DNA of 41,474 nt. It comes from Aneurinibacillus aneurinilyticus ATCC 12856 (GTDB lineage Bacteria > Bacillota > Bacilli > Aneurinibacillales > Aneurinibacillaceae). The DNA lies in assembly GCF_000466385.1 (NCBI RefSeq), contig NZ_KE952746.1, positions 1-41,474 of the forward strand. The letters are read 5' to 3'. A model generated the notes under the pieces. That model was given only the letters and a program-made list of their open reading frames with translations, had not been told where the DNA came from and made no database searches. Position 1 is the stretch's first letter, and every line of letters begins with the position of its first letter. The translations under genes were made by a program, and so were the position numbers. Shown here piece after piece: positions 1-6,658 of the stretch.

Positions 1-77
1 GGACACAAACAAGGCCTTTCGTCTCCCTTTCCGAATATATTGTAGTATCCTTTCATTGCTCTAATGGGGCCGAAATG

Positions 78-103
78 GCGCCGACCTATGTCGGCCTTTT
101 TTA
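78..103 (+). terminator. Intrinsic terminator of a gene left of the window
   Basis: GCCGAC (80-85) and GTCGGC (90-95) form a stem with a 4-nt loop, followed by a run of six T. It points rightwards, so it would end a plus-strand transcript that enters from outside the window. No coding sequence is recognisable in 1-77. Confidence 0.6.
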
Positions 104-180
104 TTTCCCCTCTTTTTCACCATTGTCATATTGCAAAACACACTACTGCTTCTTTTCTTTAATTTTTACTTCTTCAAAAA

Positions 181-948
181 TTAACCTTTTTTCATTCCTG
201 TATAAATAAGAATGGCATCTCTGAGAAACTCTGCTACTCCAGAATTTTTTTTATCATAATAGGCTGCAAATCTTTCATCATCTACATACAATTGTGCTAC
301 CCCTGCATGTGCCTCCTTCGTGTAGCTATCCCAAAAGTAGCTTAACCATTGGCGATGCAGATCAGCAGCTTTCTGTGCTAATTCGCTTGCAGGGTCTCCG
401 ATTAGGAACGCCTCATTTACTAGATCCAGGACCTCTTTTTCAAGCTTTTCAACCTCAGCATACTGTGCCTCTGTCATTCCTTTTAATTTTTTATTTGAAT
501 TGTCGATTTGTTCGTCCCCATACTTTGCTCTAATCTCTTCACCATAGTTCTTTTCATTTTCATTAATCAATTTTTGTTTAAAGGCTTCAAACTTTTCTTT
601 ATCGCTCATGTTCATTCTCCCTTCCCTAACAGCTAACGTTTTATCAACATTAGCAATTAATAAATTTAATTGCTGACGTTTGGTCAGGAGCTTTTCACGG
701 TGTTCTTTCAGTGCTTTTACGTCATCAAAGGATGGGGAGTTGACGATTTTTTTTATACTTTCCAAATCTACATCAAGCTCCCTGTAAAAAAGAATTTGCT
801 GTAGCCTATCAACCTCTGCTTGCCCATATATGCGATACCCGGACGAATTGATTCTTGCCGGCTTAAGAATTCCAATTTCATCGTAATATCGCAATGTTCT
901 GCTCGTAATCCCAGCCAATCTTGCTAGCTTTTGCACTGTGTATTCCAT
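181..948 (-). CDS. MerR-family regulator with TipAS-like drug-sensing domain
   Basis: 255 aa. The N-terminus (MEYTVQKLARLAGIT...LRYYDEIGIL) is a winged-helix MerR DNA-binding domain, followed by a coiled-coil dimerisation helix (about residues 75-115) and a C-terminal helical domain with features of TipAS/Mta-type multidrug-binding domains (FWDSYT, YVDDERF, near the C-terminus). Such proteins twist a promoter with a 19-bp spacer when a ligand binds. The start at 948 is chosen because AGGAGGTG lies 6 nt or so upstream; an in-frame ATG at 972 would lie above the predicted transcription start. The upstream promoter has exactly the MerR geometry, so autoregulation is likely. No efflux pump or other obvious target lies beside it; ligand unknown. 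Confidence 0.9.
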   Translation of the reverse strand: MEYTVQKLARLAGITSRTLRYYDEIGILKPARINSSGYRIYGQAEVDRLQQILFYRELDVDLESIKKIVNSPSFDDVKALKEHREKLLTKRQQLNLLIANVDKTLAVREGRMNMSDKEKFEAFKQKLINENEKNYGEEIRAKYGDEQIDNSNKKLKGMTEAQYAEVEKLEKEVLDLVNEAFLIGDPASELAQKAADLHRQWLSYFWDSYTKEAHAGVAQLYVDDERFAAYYDKKNSGVAEFLRDAILIYTGMKKG

Positions 949-970
949 GCCCTCACCTCCTGACACCATC

Positions 971-1001
971 ACTATATACCTTTACGTAACGTTAATGTAA
1001 A
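971..1001 (-). promoter_or_regulatory. MerR-type promoter with 19-bp spacer and operator dyad
   Basis: On the minus strand, -35 TTTACA (1001-996) and -10 TATAGT (976-971) are separated by 19 bp, the over-long spacing typical of MerR-activated promoters. The spacer holds an imperfect dyad whose outer arms are TTTAC and GTAAA (981-1001). It drives the MerR gene itself. Confidence 0.75.
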
Positions 1002-1110
1002 TAGGTGATTTATGAAAAATTATACTAAGGTGTCTTCTGCCTTTTTCAATAAAAATCAGATCAGAAAGCAGGCATTACTTACAGCAGCCTGCCAGAACTA
1101 ATGAGTATAC

Positions 1111-1302
1111 CTATTTATTATATACACTCTCTTTTTGTTCTAATGCCAGCAAGCATCCCACATGATGGTTAAACCGCTCAAAATGGTGGTTCAGTTCTCC
1201 TGATTGCTTCCGCTCATGCCCGGCTGCCCGGTATAGGTCAATATACCATACATGATAGTGCCCCCAACCACGATGCCATACGGATAACAACCATTGTCTC
1301 AT
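1111..1302 (-). CDS. Small hypothetical protein, aromatic-rich
   Basis: 63 aa, rich in Trp, Tyr and His (MRQWLLSVWHRGWGHYHVWYIDLYRAAG...). It overlaps the end of the preceding small gene by ATGA (1299-1302), which signals translational coupling, and GGGGAC lies about 8 nt upstream of the ATG. No membrane segment, signal peptide or known motif is seen. A weak hairpin (GCAGGC 1068-1073 with GCCTGC 1087-1092) follows it. Function unknown; the tight coupling and codon-sized neighbours favour a real gene. Confidence 0.5.
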   Translation of the reverse strand: MRQWLLSVWHRGWGHYHVWYIDLYRAAGHERKQSGELNHHFERFNHHVGCLLALEQKESVYNK

Positions 1303-1493
1303 CCTGCTGTCCCCTTCTTTTCCATTCTTTTTATCTGTTGAATCGTATCAGCCAACGCTTTCGCTTTTCCACTCCAGTAAAAGTATGCCATATAATCTGG
1401 CATGTCCAACAATTCATTAGCCCGCTGCTTAGCTTGTCTCTGTTCTGCCTGCAACGTTTTGACCAACTCGATAAAAAAAGAATCCATATTCAT
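1299..1493 (-). CDS. Small hypothetical protein, charged helical
   Basis: 64 aa, predicted mostly alpha-helical and charged (IELVKTLQAEQRQAKQRANEL then DMPDYMAYFYWSGKAKALADTIQQIKRMEKK). AAGGTAGTGG precedes the start; an alternative start two codons in (MDSFF) is possible. It shares the string IELVKT and an exact 19-bp DNA repeat with the broken gene just upstream, so the two probably arose from duplication or recombination. Size and style resemble small phage or plasmid genes, but no family is recognised. Confidence 0.5.
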   Translation of the reverse strand: MNMDSFFIELVKTLQAEQRQAKQRANELLDMPDYMAYFYWSGKAKALADTIQQIKRMEKKGTAG

Positions 1494-1522
1494 CCACTAC
1501 CTTTTTTGCAGATTCGTCGATG

Positions 1523-1744
1523 TTATCTGCCCGCATATCGATTTTTTGGCCAGCCAGCCCGCTCGGCAGGCCTTTTTCTCCAAAAATGACTATATAATTC
1601 ATACAACGCTTCTGTTTTCAGCTCCCGCTGTCACTGACAGATTGACATCGACATTCCCTTTATCATATGTAGCAATGAATCGTACGGTTCGTACTTTTTT
1701 GCTTCATTCATCCACGTTTTGACCAACTCGATTCCCTTTGCCAT
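1523..1744 (-). pseudogene. Small gene interrupted by in-frame TGA
   Basis: From ATG at 1744 the frame reads 37 codons (MAKGIELVKTWMNEAKKYEPYD...ICQ), meets TGA at 1631-1633, and continues in the same frame for 35 protein-like codons (QRELKTEALYELYSHFWRKR...) to TAA at 1523. GAAGAAGGGGAG lies 13 nt upstream of the start. The post-stop part has amino-acid composition like its neighbours, so a nonsense mutation in a ~73-residue gene is the simplest reading. A -1 shift near 1655 would instead give a different tail, so a frameshift cannot be excluded. Function unknown. Confidence 0.4.
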
Positions 1745-1903
1745 TGCAGCTTGCAGCACTCCCCTTCTTCATATTCAAATAGCTTTACATAATAAAAAAA
1801 ACCTATTTTTTTATAGATCAAAAGGCCTCCATAAATCATTATCCAACAATAACCAAGAACTTTCCGACCATGAAACTGTGTAAAAATTTAGGTATTACAT
1901 CAT

Positions 1904-1932
1904 TTAACAAATTCTCCCGTTTGGGATATTAT
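1904..1932 (+). promoter_or_regulatory. Promoter of the c-di-GMP riboswitch transcript
   Basis: TTAACA (1904-1909), 17-bp spacer, TATTAT (1927-1932): a good sigma-A promoter. Transcription from about 1939 gives a leader of roughly 218 nt that contains the whole riboswitch. Confidence 0.65.
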
Positions 1933-1981
1933 TTTTATGTCCAGGCAATTGGATGTATTTTTTACCTGACTTCACAATTGA

Positions 1982-2080
1982 ATAAGGCAACGATAATAGC
2001 AAACGTATCGAAAGATAGGGACGCAAAGCCACGGGTCTAACGTGTAAAAACCATGACAGCCGGGTTACCGAAAGCCTTTT
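1982..2080 (+). ncRNA. Cyclic di-GMP-I (GEMM-I) riboswitch aptamer
   Basis: The hallmark strings of the GEMM-I aptamer occur in order: GCAAAC (1999-2004), a GAAA tetraloop hairpin (TATC-GAAA-GATA), GGGACGCAAAGCC (2018-2030), a CGGGTCTAA segment, then GACAGCCGGGTTACCGA (2055-2071). A closing helix can form between AAGGC (1984-1988) and GCCTT (2074-2078). The aptamer binds the second messenger c-di-GMP. It lies between a sigma-A promoter and a terminator hairpin ahead of a CheY-like gene, fitting the usual link of c-di-GMP to motility control. Confidence 0.9.
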
Positions 2081-2121
2081 AGTATAAGGGCTATTTCTCA
2101 TGCAAAGAGATAGTCCTTTTT
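2073..2121 (+). terminator. Riboswitch expression platform (terminator/antiterminator)
   Basis: AAGGGCTATTTCTC (2086-2099) pairs with GAGATAGTCCTT (2107-2118) with one bulge, followed by TTTTT: an intrinsic terminator. Its 5' arm AAGGGCT (2086-2092) can instead pair with AGCCTTT (2073-2079), which is the 3' strand of the aptamer closing helix. The three pairings are mutually exclusive, so ligand binding should free the terminator: an OFF switch is inferred. Confidence 0.75.
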
Positions 2122-2156
2122 ATATAGAATTTTTAGTAACAGGAGGAGATGTACAT

Positions 2157-2522
2157 ATGCATAAAGTTTTAGTAGTAGATGATGCTGTTTTCATGCGAAA
2201 TATAATTAAGGATTTTCTAACGAAAAATGGATTTGAGGTAGTTGGTGAGGCTGGAAATGGGGCGGAAGCCGTCCAAAAATACATACAGACACGCCCTGAT
2301 CTTGTCACTATGGACATTACGATGCCAGAGATGGATGGGGTAGAGGCACTGAAGAAAATCAAAGAACATGATCCCCTTGCCAAAATCATTATTTGCTCTG
2401 CAATGGGCCAGGAGAAAATGGTTATTCAAGCTATGGGAGCTGGTGCAATCGATTTCATCGTCAAGCCTTTTCAGGAAGCTCGGGTGCTTGAAGCCATTAC
2501 TAAAGCTGCTGCTTCCCTATAG
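2157..2522 (+). CDS. Stand-alone CheY-like response regulator receiver
   Basis: 121 aa, a single receiver domain with no output domain. Acidic pocket D8/D9, phosphoacceptor D53 (TMDITMPEMDG), S81 (CSAMG) and K103 (VKPF) are all present. It resembles the CheY/Spo0F group, which relays phosphate by protein contact. AGGAGG (2141-2146) stands 10 nt before the ATG, and the upstream ATG at 2100 lies inside the terminator hairpin and has no ribosome site. Expression is controlled by the c-di-GMP riboswitch, which suggests a role in flagellar switching or another c-di-GMP-linked decision. It is not within a chemotaxis operon, and no cognate kinase is on the same strand; the kinase at 2985-4166 is the nearest candidate. 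Confidence 0.93.
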   Translation: MHKVLVVDDAVFMRNIIKDFLTKNGFEVVGEAGNGAEAVQKYIQTRPDLVTMDITMPEMDGVEALKKIKEHDPLAKIIICSAMGQEKMVIQAMGAGAIDFIVKPFQEARVLEAITKAAASL

Positions 2523-2532
2523 GAGAAAAGAG

Positions 2533-2709
2533 ATGAGAACATTAAAAAAATCATATTCACTACTATTTAAGTTTCAGGTAATTATGGACGCGATGATATA
2601 TGAAAACAATGCTCGAGCCGCCCGTAAACATCAACTGAATATAACGATTGTCTCCCGCTGGGTCAGAGAATACAAACAAGGAAAATTCGACTCCTATTTC
2701 AATGGCTAA
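2533..2709 (+). CDS. Truncated transposase-type HTH protein
   Basis: 58 aa. The pattern (FKFQVIMDAMIYENNARAA, then a second helix ending IVSRWVREYKQGKF) matches the N-terminal helix-turn-helix of IS3-family OrfA/InsE transposases, but the rest of the transposase is missing and no inverted repeats or OrfB are nearby. It starts 10 nt after cheY with AGGAG at 2521-2525, so it shares the c-di-GMP-controlled transcript. It is either a decaying remnant or a domesticated DNA-binding peptide. Confidence 0.55.
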   Translation: MRTLKKSYSLLFKFQVIMDAMIYENNARAARKHQLNITIVSRWVREYKQGKFDSYFNG

Positions 2710-2719
2710 TACGATTGGC

Positions 2720-2744
2720 AACCCATCGGCTAAACCGATGGGTT
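2720..2744 (+). terminator. Terminator-like hairpin after cheY/HTH transcript
   Basis: Perfect 10-bp stem AACCCATCGG (2720-2729) with CCGATGGGTT (2735-2744), loop CTAAA, followed by a mixed T-rich ATTCTTTGC. Ends the short riboswitch-controlled operon. Confidence 0.7.
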
Positions 2745-2775
2745 ATTCTTTGCTTCTGCGCTTTCTTATCTATAA

Positions 2776-2797
2776 AAAAGCCACTTGGCAGTGGTTT
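2776..2797 (-). terminator. Terminator of ketosynthase-kinase operon
   Basis: On the minus strand CCACT-GCCA-AGTGG is followed by CTTTTTT. It lies downstream of the kinase gene and closes the leftward transcript. Confidence 0.5.
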
Positions 2798-2839
2798 TAA
2801 TGCTGACTTCCTGCTTTATTAACGCCAGCATTAATCTCT

Positions 2840-2947
2840 CTATTTTTTGGCGTTTGGAATAAACTTCGTGATAAGATCTGCTTCTTTGTCCATAGACACA
2901 ACATCAGTCATCACTGTTATATAATCGCAGCGAATACGATAGGCAGA
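2840..2947 (-). pseudogene. C-terminal fragment of an unknown protein
   Basis: An open frame of 35 codons without a usable start or Shine-Dalgarno reads AYRIRCDYITVMTDVVSMDK followed by EADLITKFIPNAKK and a TAG stop. It is preceded by an in-frame TAA at 2948-2950. The composition looks like the end of a folded protein, so a gene remnant is likely, but no family is recognised. The same stretch carries an inverted repeat TTAATGCTG (2797-2805)/CAGCATTAA (2826-2834) just downstream of it. Confidence 0.25.
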
Positions 2948-2984
2948 TTATTCGGCTATCATTTGCCGAGCAATCGCAGTTACG

Positions 2985-4166
2985 TTATTTATGAGATGTA
3001 ACCAATGGCAAGCGAATTTCTACCACCGTTCCTTCCTTCTCTTTGGACTGTACATTGATACTTCCATTCATTTCTTCAATTAATCTCTTGCATATACATA
3101 ATCCCAAGCCTGTTCCTTCCTCTTTCGTTGTAAAGAACGGATCGAAAATTTTACTTAGCTGGCGTTCCGGAATTCCTACTCCATTATCTGCAAAAGTTAG
3201 TACCACTTGCTTACCGTCTTCTGAAGGAGATAAGCTGACAAGCAAGACCCCTCCTGAATCCATTGCAGAAATACTATTTTTCGTGATATTGAGAATAATT
3301 TGTTCAATATAGGAAGGTATCCCCCGGACAAAAATATTAACCGAAGGCAAGGATAAACGAATATCCAGGCTGCCCTCCAACACAAAATAAGCAGACAGAT
3401 GGTATACTTTTTTAAAAAGCTCGTTTAAATTAATTGTCTCCCATCTATTTTTTTGCGTATCATTTTTTCTTGCCAAAAGCAAAAAATCAGAGACAAGATT
3501 CTCTACTTTCGTAATTTCCTCAATGCAAATGTCGATGTAATTCAAAAAGTCTCCCATGCTTTCTGAACGATCTGCTGCCATCTGCCTTATTAGCTGTTGA
3601 AAGCCTTTAATGCTGCATAGGGGATTTCTAATTTCATGGGCCATTCCAGCTGCCATTTGTCCCATAATCGAAATCTTCTGGTTATGCAAATGAGTGATCA
3701 TTTTATCCTTAGCAAATAGAAATCCGTTAATATAACCATAAAATCTTGTATTTAGAATATCGACAAATCGAGAGGTAAGAAGGGAACGCGTTTCCGGATC
3801 AGGTACATTCTGATTAATCAAATCACAAACGTATCCGAAAGAGTTTGTTCGGATGCTATGTGTGAGTTGGAGTACGACTTCCCTGTTCATTTCCTTTACT
3901 TCTCCAAAATATACCCCTACCTCATAGCCGTCCTCTTCTATTTGCTGTATACACTTCTTATACTCCTTCTCACTCTCGAATAACATTGTCGCTACTGCAA
4001 CATATACTGATTCCAGGGAAGCGGCATACTCATGTATATCTCCAATAGCTTCTTGAAAGTTCGTTATGTTTCTTTCCATATCTTGCAGATGCGCTTCGAT
4101 CATTCGTGGTATTTTCCGAATAATTAAAGGTAATAAAGTATTTCTATATTCACTTATTCTAGCCAT
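2985..4166 (-). CDS. Soluble sporulation-kinase-like histidine kinase
   Basis: 393 aa. The C-terminal half is a complete HisKA-HATPase_c kinase: H177 in MAHEIRNPLCSIKGFQQLI, N-box N293/N297 (ILNITKNSISA), G1 box D327 (ADNGVGI), F-box FDPFFTTK (341-348), G2 GTGLGL (351-356). The H-box wording is that of KinA-KinE sporulation kinases that phosphorylate Spo0F. The N-terminal ~165 residues are all-helical, carry no PAS, GAF, HAMP or membrane segment that can be recognised, and probably form a cytosolic sensor. GGAG lies 7 nt before ATG 4166; the ATG at 4172 is too close to it. It follows the ketosynthase gene by 26 nt on the same strand, implying one transcript. Its target may be Spo0F or the orphan receiver at 2157. 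Confidence 0.88.
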   Translation of the reverse strand: MARISEYRNTLLPLIIRKIPRMIEAHLQDMERNITNFQEAIGDIHEYAASLESVYVAVATMLFESEKEYKKCIQQIEEDGYEVGVYFGEVKEMNREVVLQLTHSIRTNSFGYVCDLINQNVPDPETRSLLTSRFVDILNTRFYGYINGFLFAKDKMITHLHNQKISIMGQMAAGMAHEIRNPLCSIKGFQQLIRQMAADRSESMGDFLNYIDICIEEITKVENLVSDFLLLARKNDTQKNRWETINLNELFKKVYHLSAYFVLEGSLDIRLSLPSVNIFVRGIPSYIEQIILNITKNSISAMDSGGVLLVSLSPSEDGKQVVLTFADNGVGIPERQLSKIFDPFFTTKEEGTGLGLCICKRLIEEMNGSINVQSKEKEGTVVEIRLPLVTSHK

Positions 4167-4192
4167 TTCCATTCTCCATCAAGCATAGTATT

Positions 4193-5389
4193 TTAGCATT
4201 CATATTTGGAAATAAAAATACATGCATTATTTCCACCATAACCGTGCGACGTGACAATAAAGCTGTCAACCTGTGTTTGAATTGTATGACATACGATAGG
4301 TACATCCGGATAATCATTCTGCCCAATATGTATAGTAGATGGGATGAAATGACGCTCCATTCCAATAAGGGAGGAAATGATTTGCATGCCCGCACTTGCC
4401 CCGAATGTGTGACCCGTTATTCCTTTTATCGAAGTAATTGGAACACTTTCACCGAATACCTTCATATGATTTATAGCTTCAATTGTATCATTTTCTACCA
4501 TTCCTAATGCCTGGCTATTAACATATGAAGGATTTTTTCCCCCGGCGGCCCGCTTTATATCATGAAGCAAATGTTTTCCTTCCCGATCCGAAAAAAAGAT
4601 TCCTTTTCCATCATTCGTCGTGCTGATTCCATCGATTACGCCCAAAATTCTGGCGCCTCTTTTCCGGGCGATGGATTCCTTCTCAAGAATAAGTACACTT
4701 GCTCCCTCCGCCATTACGAACCCCCCACTTTTTTTTGAAAATGGCACCCCCATCATGTGCAGTTCCTTATCTTGAGATAAACATCTTATCTTTCCGAAAG
4801 CATACATCACGGTCTTAGATAAAGGAGCATCCGCACCACCGACAATGCAGGCATCCAGTTCCCCCATATGTAAGTACATCATTGCATCCTGAATGGCATC
4901 AATACTTGCCGAGCATCCTGTTGCTACCGTTCTGGTAACACCATGTACGCCGACAAATTCCGCTATCGAAGAAGCCAAGCTATGATAATGAACGATGCCG
5001 CATCCATTTACAGGCACATCTTTAAAATTGCTCTGATGCGCAAGAACGACCATCTGATCATAACCTAAAGTCCCCCCTAAAGCCGTTCCCATAAAAACTC
5101 CTGTTCTGTATGTATCCCAGTTTTTATACCCGGCCATCCTTATTGCCTCGCCGGCCGCTGACATGGCTAGGAGACTAATTCTAGGATATCTCTTGTATTT
5201 TTTATCCTGCACGTCTTCCAGTCTATCATGTACCACGCCAAACGCGATATTTTTTCCTTCTGTCCCTTCCCCTATGAAGAGGTCAAGCGCGCTCTTTTCT
5301 GTCAACAGGGTATCCGTAAAATGTTCGACGCCATATCCTCCCGGGACTTTAATACCATATCCTGTAATGACAATTTTTTCCCTTTCCAC
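4193..5389 (-). CDS. FabF-like beta-ketoacyl synthase with altered catalytic triad
   Basis: 398 aa, full-length thiolase-fold ketosynthase. Seen: nucleophile C159 in TGCSAS, oxyanion/gating motif HGYGGNN (382-388), PFSKKSGGFVMAEGA (216-230), K322 in SIKG and H327 in GITGH. The first catalytic His, normally in the N-A-H-G-T motif, is Gln here (N291-S292-Q293). Ketosynthases with this His lost usually cannot decarboxylate malonyl thioesters and act as acyl-transferring or non-elongating enzymes. Start GTG at 5389 has AAGGAG 7-8 nt upstream; the longer ATG frame (5419) would place that site inside the gene. It is cotranscribed with a histidine kinase and has no acyl carrier protein, reductase or acyltransferase nearby, so ordinary fatty acid synthesis is unlikely. 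Substrate unknown. Confidence 0.85.
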   Translation of the reverse strand: MEREKIVITGYGIKVPGGYGVEHFTDTLLTEKSALDLFIGEGTEGKNIAFGVVHDRLEDVQDKKYKRYPRISLLAMSAAGEAIRMAGYKNWDTYRTGVFMGTALGGTLGYDQMVVLAHQSNFKDVPVNGCGIVHYHSLASSIAEFVGVHGVTRTVATGCSASIDAIQDAMMYLHMGELDACIVGGADAPLSKTVMYAFGKIRCLSQDKELHMMGVPFSKKSGGFVMAEGASVLILEKESIARKRGARILGVIDGISTTNDGKGIFFSDREGKHLLHDIKRAAGGKNPSYVNSQALGMVENDTIEAINHMKVFGESVPITSIKGITGHTFGASAGMQIISSLIGMERHFIPSTIHIGQNDYPDVPIVCHTIQTQVDSFIVTSHGYGGNNACIFISKYEC

Positions 5390-5848
5390 ATTTTCTCTCC
5401 TTTCTAATATAATTTCCATAGTTTTGGTTTAATTACTTCTTTTATGTCCGGGATATTTTGATTATCTTACTTCTACAAGGTAGTAAAAATAACCTTTTTA
5501 GACTGCTATTTCTGACATAAAAAATCGTAATTCCTTATGTCCTGTGTATGTTCCTTTCATCCCTGTTAAGAAATCAGAAAATCACCCCATTTGTCCAACT
5601 TCGGTTCCGATAAGAAAAAATGATAATTTCGTGAAACTTACAGCAAATCAATTGAACTTTTCAGTTGTTTCTGCTTTCCTTTTTATTTATAAGGGTTTTG
5701 TGTACAATAAGTGAGAAGTGATGGGTTTGGCTATTTTTCATCCTTCTTGCTTGCAGCTTGCTCTGCTATATTGCTGCGAAATGCCAGACCTCTTATTTCA
5801 AAAAATACACAATTATCAACATGCAATGACACATAAAGGAGATTAATC
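5390..5848. other. AT-rich divergent intergenic region
   Basis: About 460 bp between the leftward ketosynthase and rightward lipoprotein genes. It must contain both promoters. A TACAAT -10-like hexamer lies at 5702-5707 for the rightward gene, without a clear -35. The word GGACATA recurs on the minus strand (around 5440 and 5540). No coding frame with a ribosome site and no known riboswitch was seen. Confidence 0.4.
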
Positions 5849-6490
5849 ATGGGAGCAGCAAAAAGCTTACTAATCGGGGTGCTTGTATGCAGCCTGTCCG
5901 GGGCAATCGGATGTGCAGCACAGCCGCAGAAAACAGAGCAACCAAAGCAGGAGCAAGGACAATCAAAACAAGAACCAAAGACAGAAAAAGGAAAAATCAC
6001 ATTCTCTGATCCTCGTCTTCAACGAATTTCCGAAAAGTTTAAGACAAAATATACAGAGGCGGAGTTACCTAAAGATAAGGTAACAAAGGTAGATCTAATG
6101 AACATGGTTATGGAGTTTCAGAATGGCACGCAATATAAGCCGGATGAATATGGACTATACAGCATGACTGCTTATCAGGTCGACAAAGAAAAGGAACTTT
6201 ATGATTGGCAAAAAGATGATCTTGTAGCGATGTTTATCGTAGATGGCCTCATTGGGCAACCACCGTATGCGCTTAAGCAAATCGAAGAAGCAAAAAAAAG
6301 AACACAAGATAAGGACCTGCTGGAAGTGCTTGCAGAGATAGAAAAAGGCTTGAGGGAAATGCCACAGGATGTTGTAATCGGTCGTCGCTTACAGGAAAAT
6401 GAAGAAAAATATCCAGCCATTAAAAAATATAATGAACTAAGAATAGCTTTACAGAAAGAATTCTATGAAAAGATTGAAGCCACAAAATAA
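5849..6490 (+). CDS. Secreted lipoprotein of unknown function
   Basis: 213 aa. N-terminal signal peptide with lipobox-like G-A-I-G-C22; the -3 Ala is less common than Leu. It is followed by a Gln/Lys/Glu-rich spacer (residues 27-48) and a charged helical domain of about 160 residues with no recognised motif. AAAGGAG lies 6-7 nt before the ATG. Monocistronic, ended by a strong terminator. Expected to be anchored on the outer face of the membrane; function unknown. Confidence 0.75.
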   Translation: MGAAKSLLIGVLVCSLSGAIGCAAQPQKTEQPKQEQGQSKQEPKTEKGKITFSDPRLQRISEKFKTKYTEAELPKDKVTKVDLMNMVMEFQNGTQYKPDEYGLYSMTAYQVDKEKELYDWQKDDLVAMFIVDGLIGQPPYALKQIEEAKKRTQDKDLLEVLAEIEKGLREMPQDVVIGRRLQENEEKYPAIKKYNELRIALQKEFYEKIEATK

Positions 6491-6525
6491 CCCAAGCAAC
6501 GGACTTTTCTATATAAGGTTGCTTT

Positions 6526-6552
6526 ACCCGGTATATACCGGGTCTTTTTTTT
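6526..6552 (+). terminator. Terminator after lipoprotein gene
   Basis: ACCCGGTA (6526-6533) pairs with TACCGGGT (6536-6543), followed by C and eight T. Confidence 0.85.
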
Positions 6553-6658
6553 GCGAACGGGAAATAAATAGGAAAACTTCATACTTGAAGCACATCTTTA
6601 CCGTTCATGTTGTTAGGAACTTTCTGCTACAATAGAGCAATGAGGAGTGATACATAAG

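Noticed and set aside
181-972. MerR start at 972
   Set aside because: It lies upstream of the predicted transcription start and has no Shine-Dalgarno, whereas 948 has AGGAGGTG.
2533-2744. Complete insertion sequence
   Set aside because: Only an OrfA-like N-terminus is present; no OrfB, terminal inverted repeats or target duplication found.
4193-5419. Ketosynthase start at ATG 5419
   Set aside because: AAGGAG lies downstream of it, correctly placed for GTG 5389, and family proteins begin at the KIVITGYG strand.
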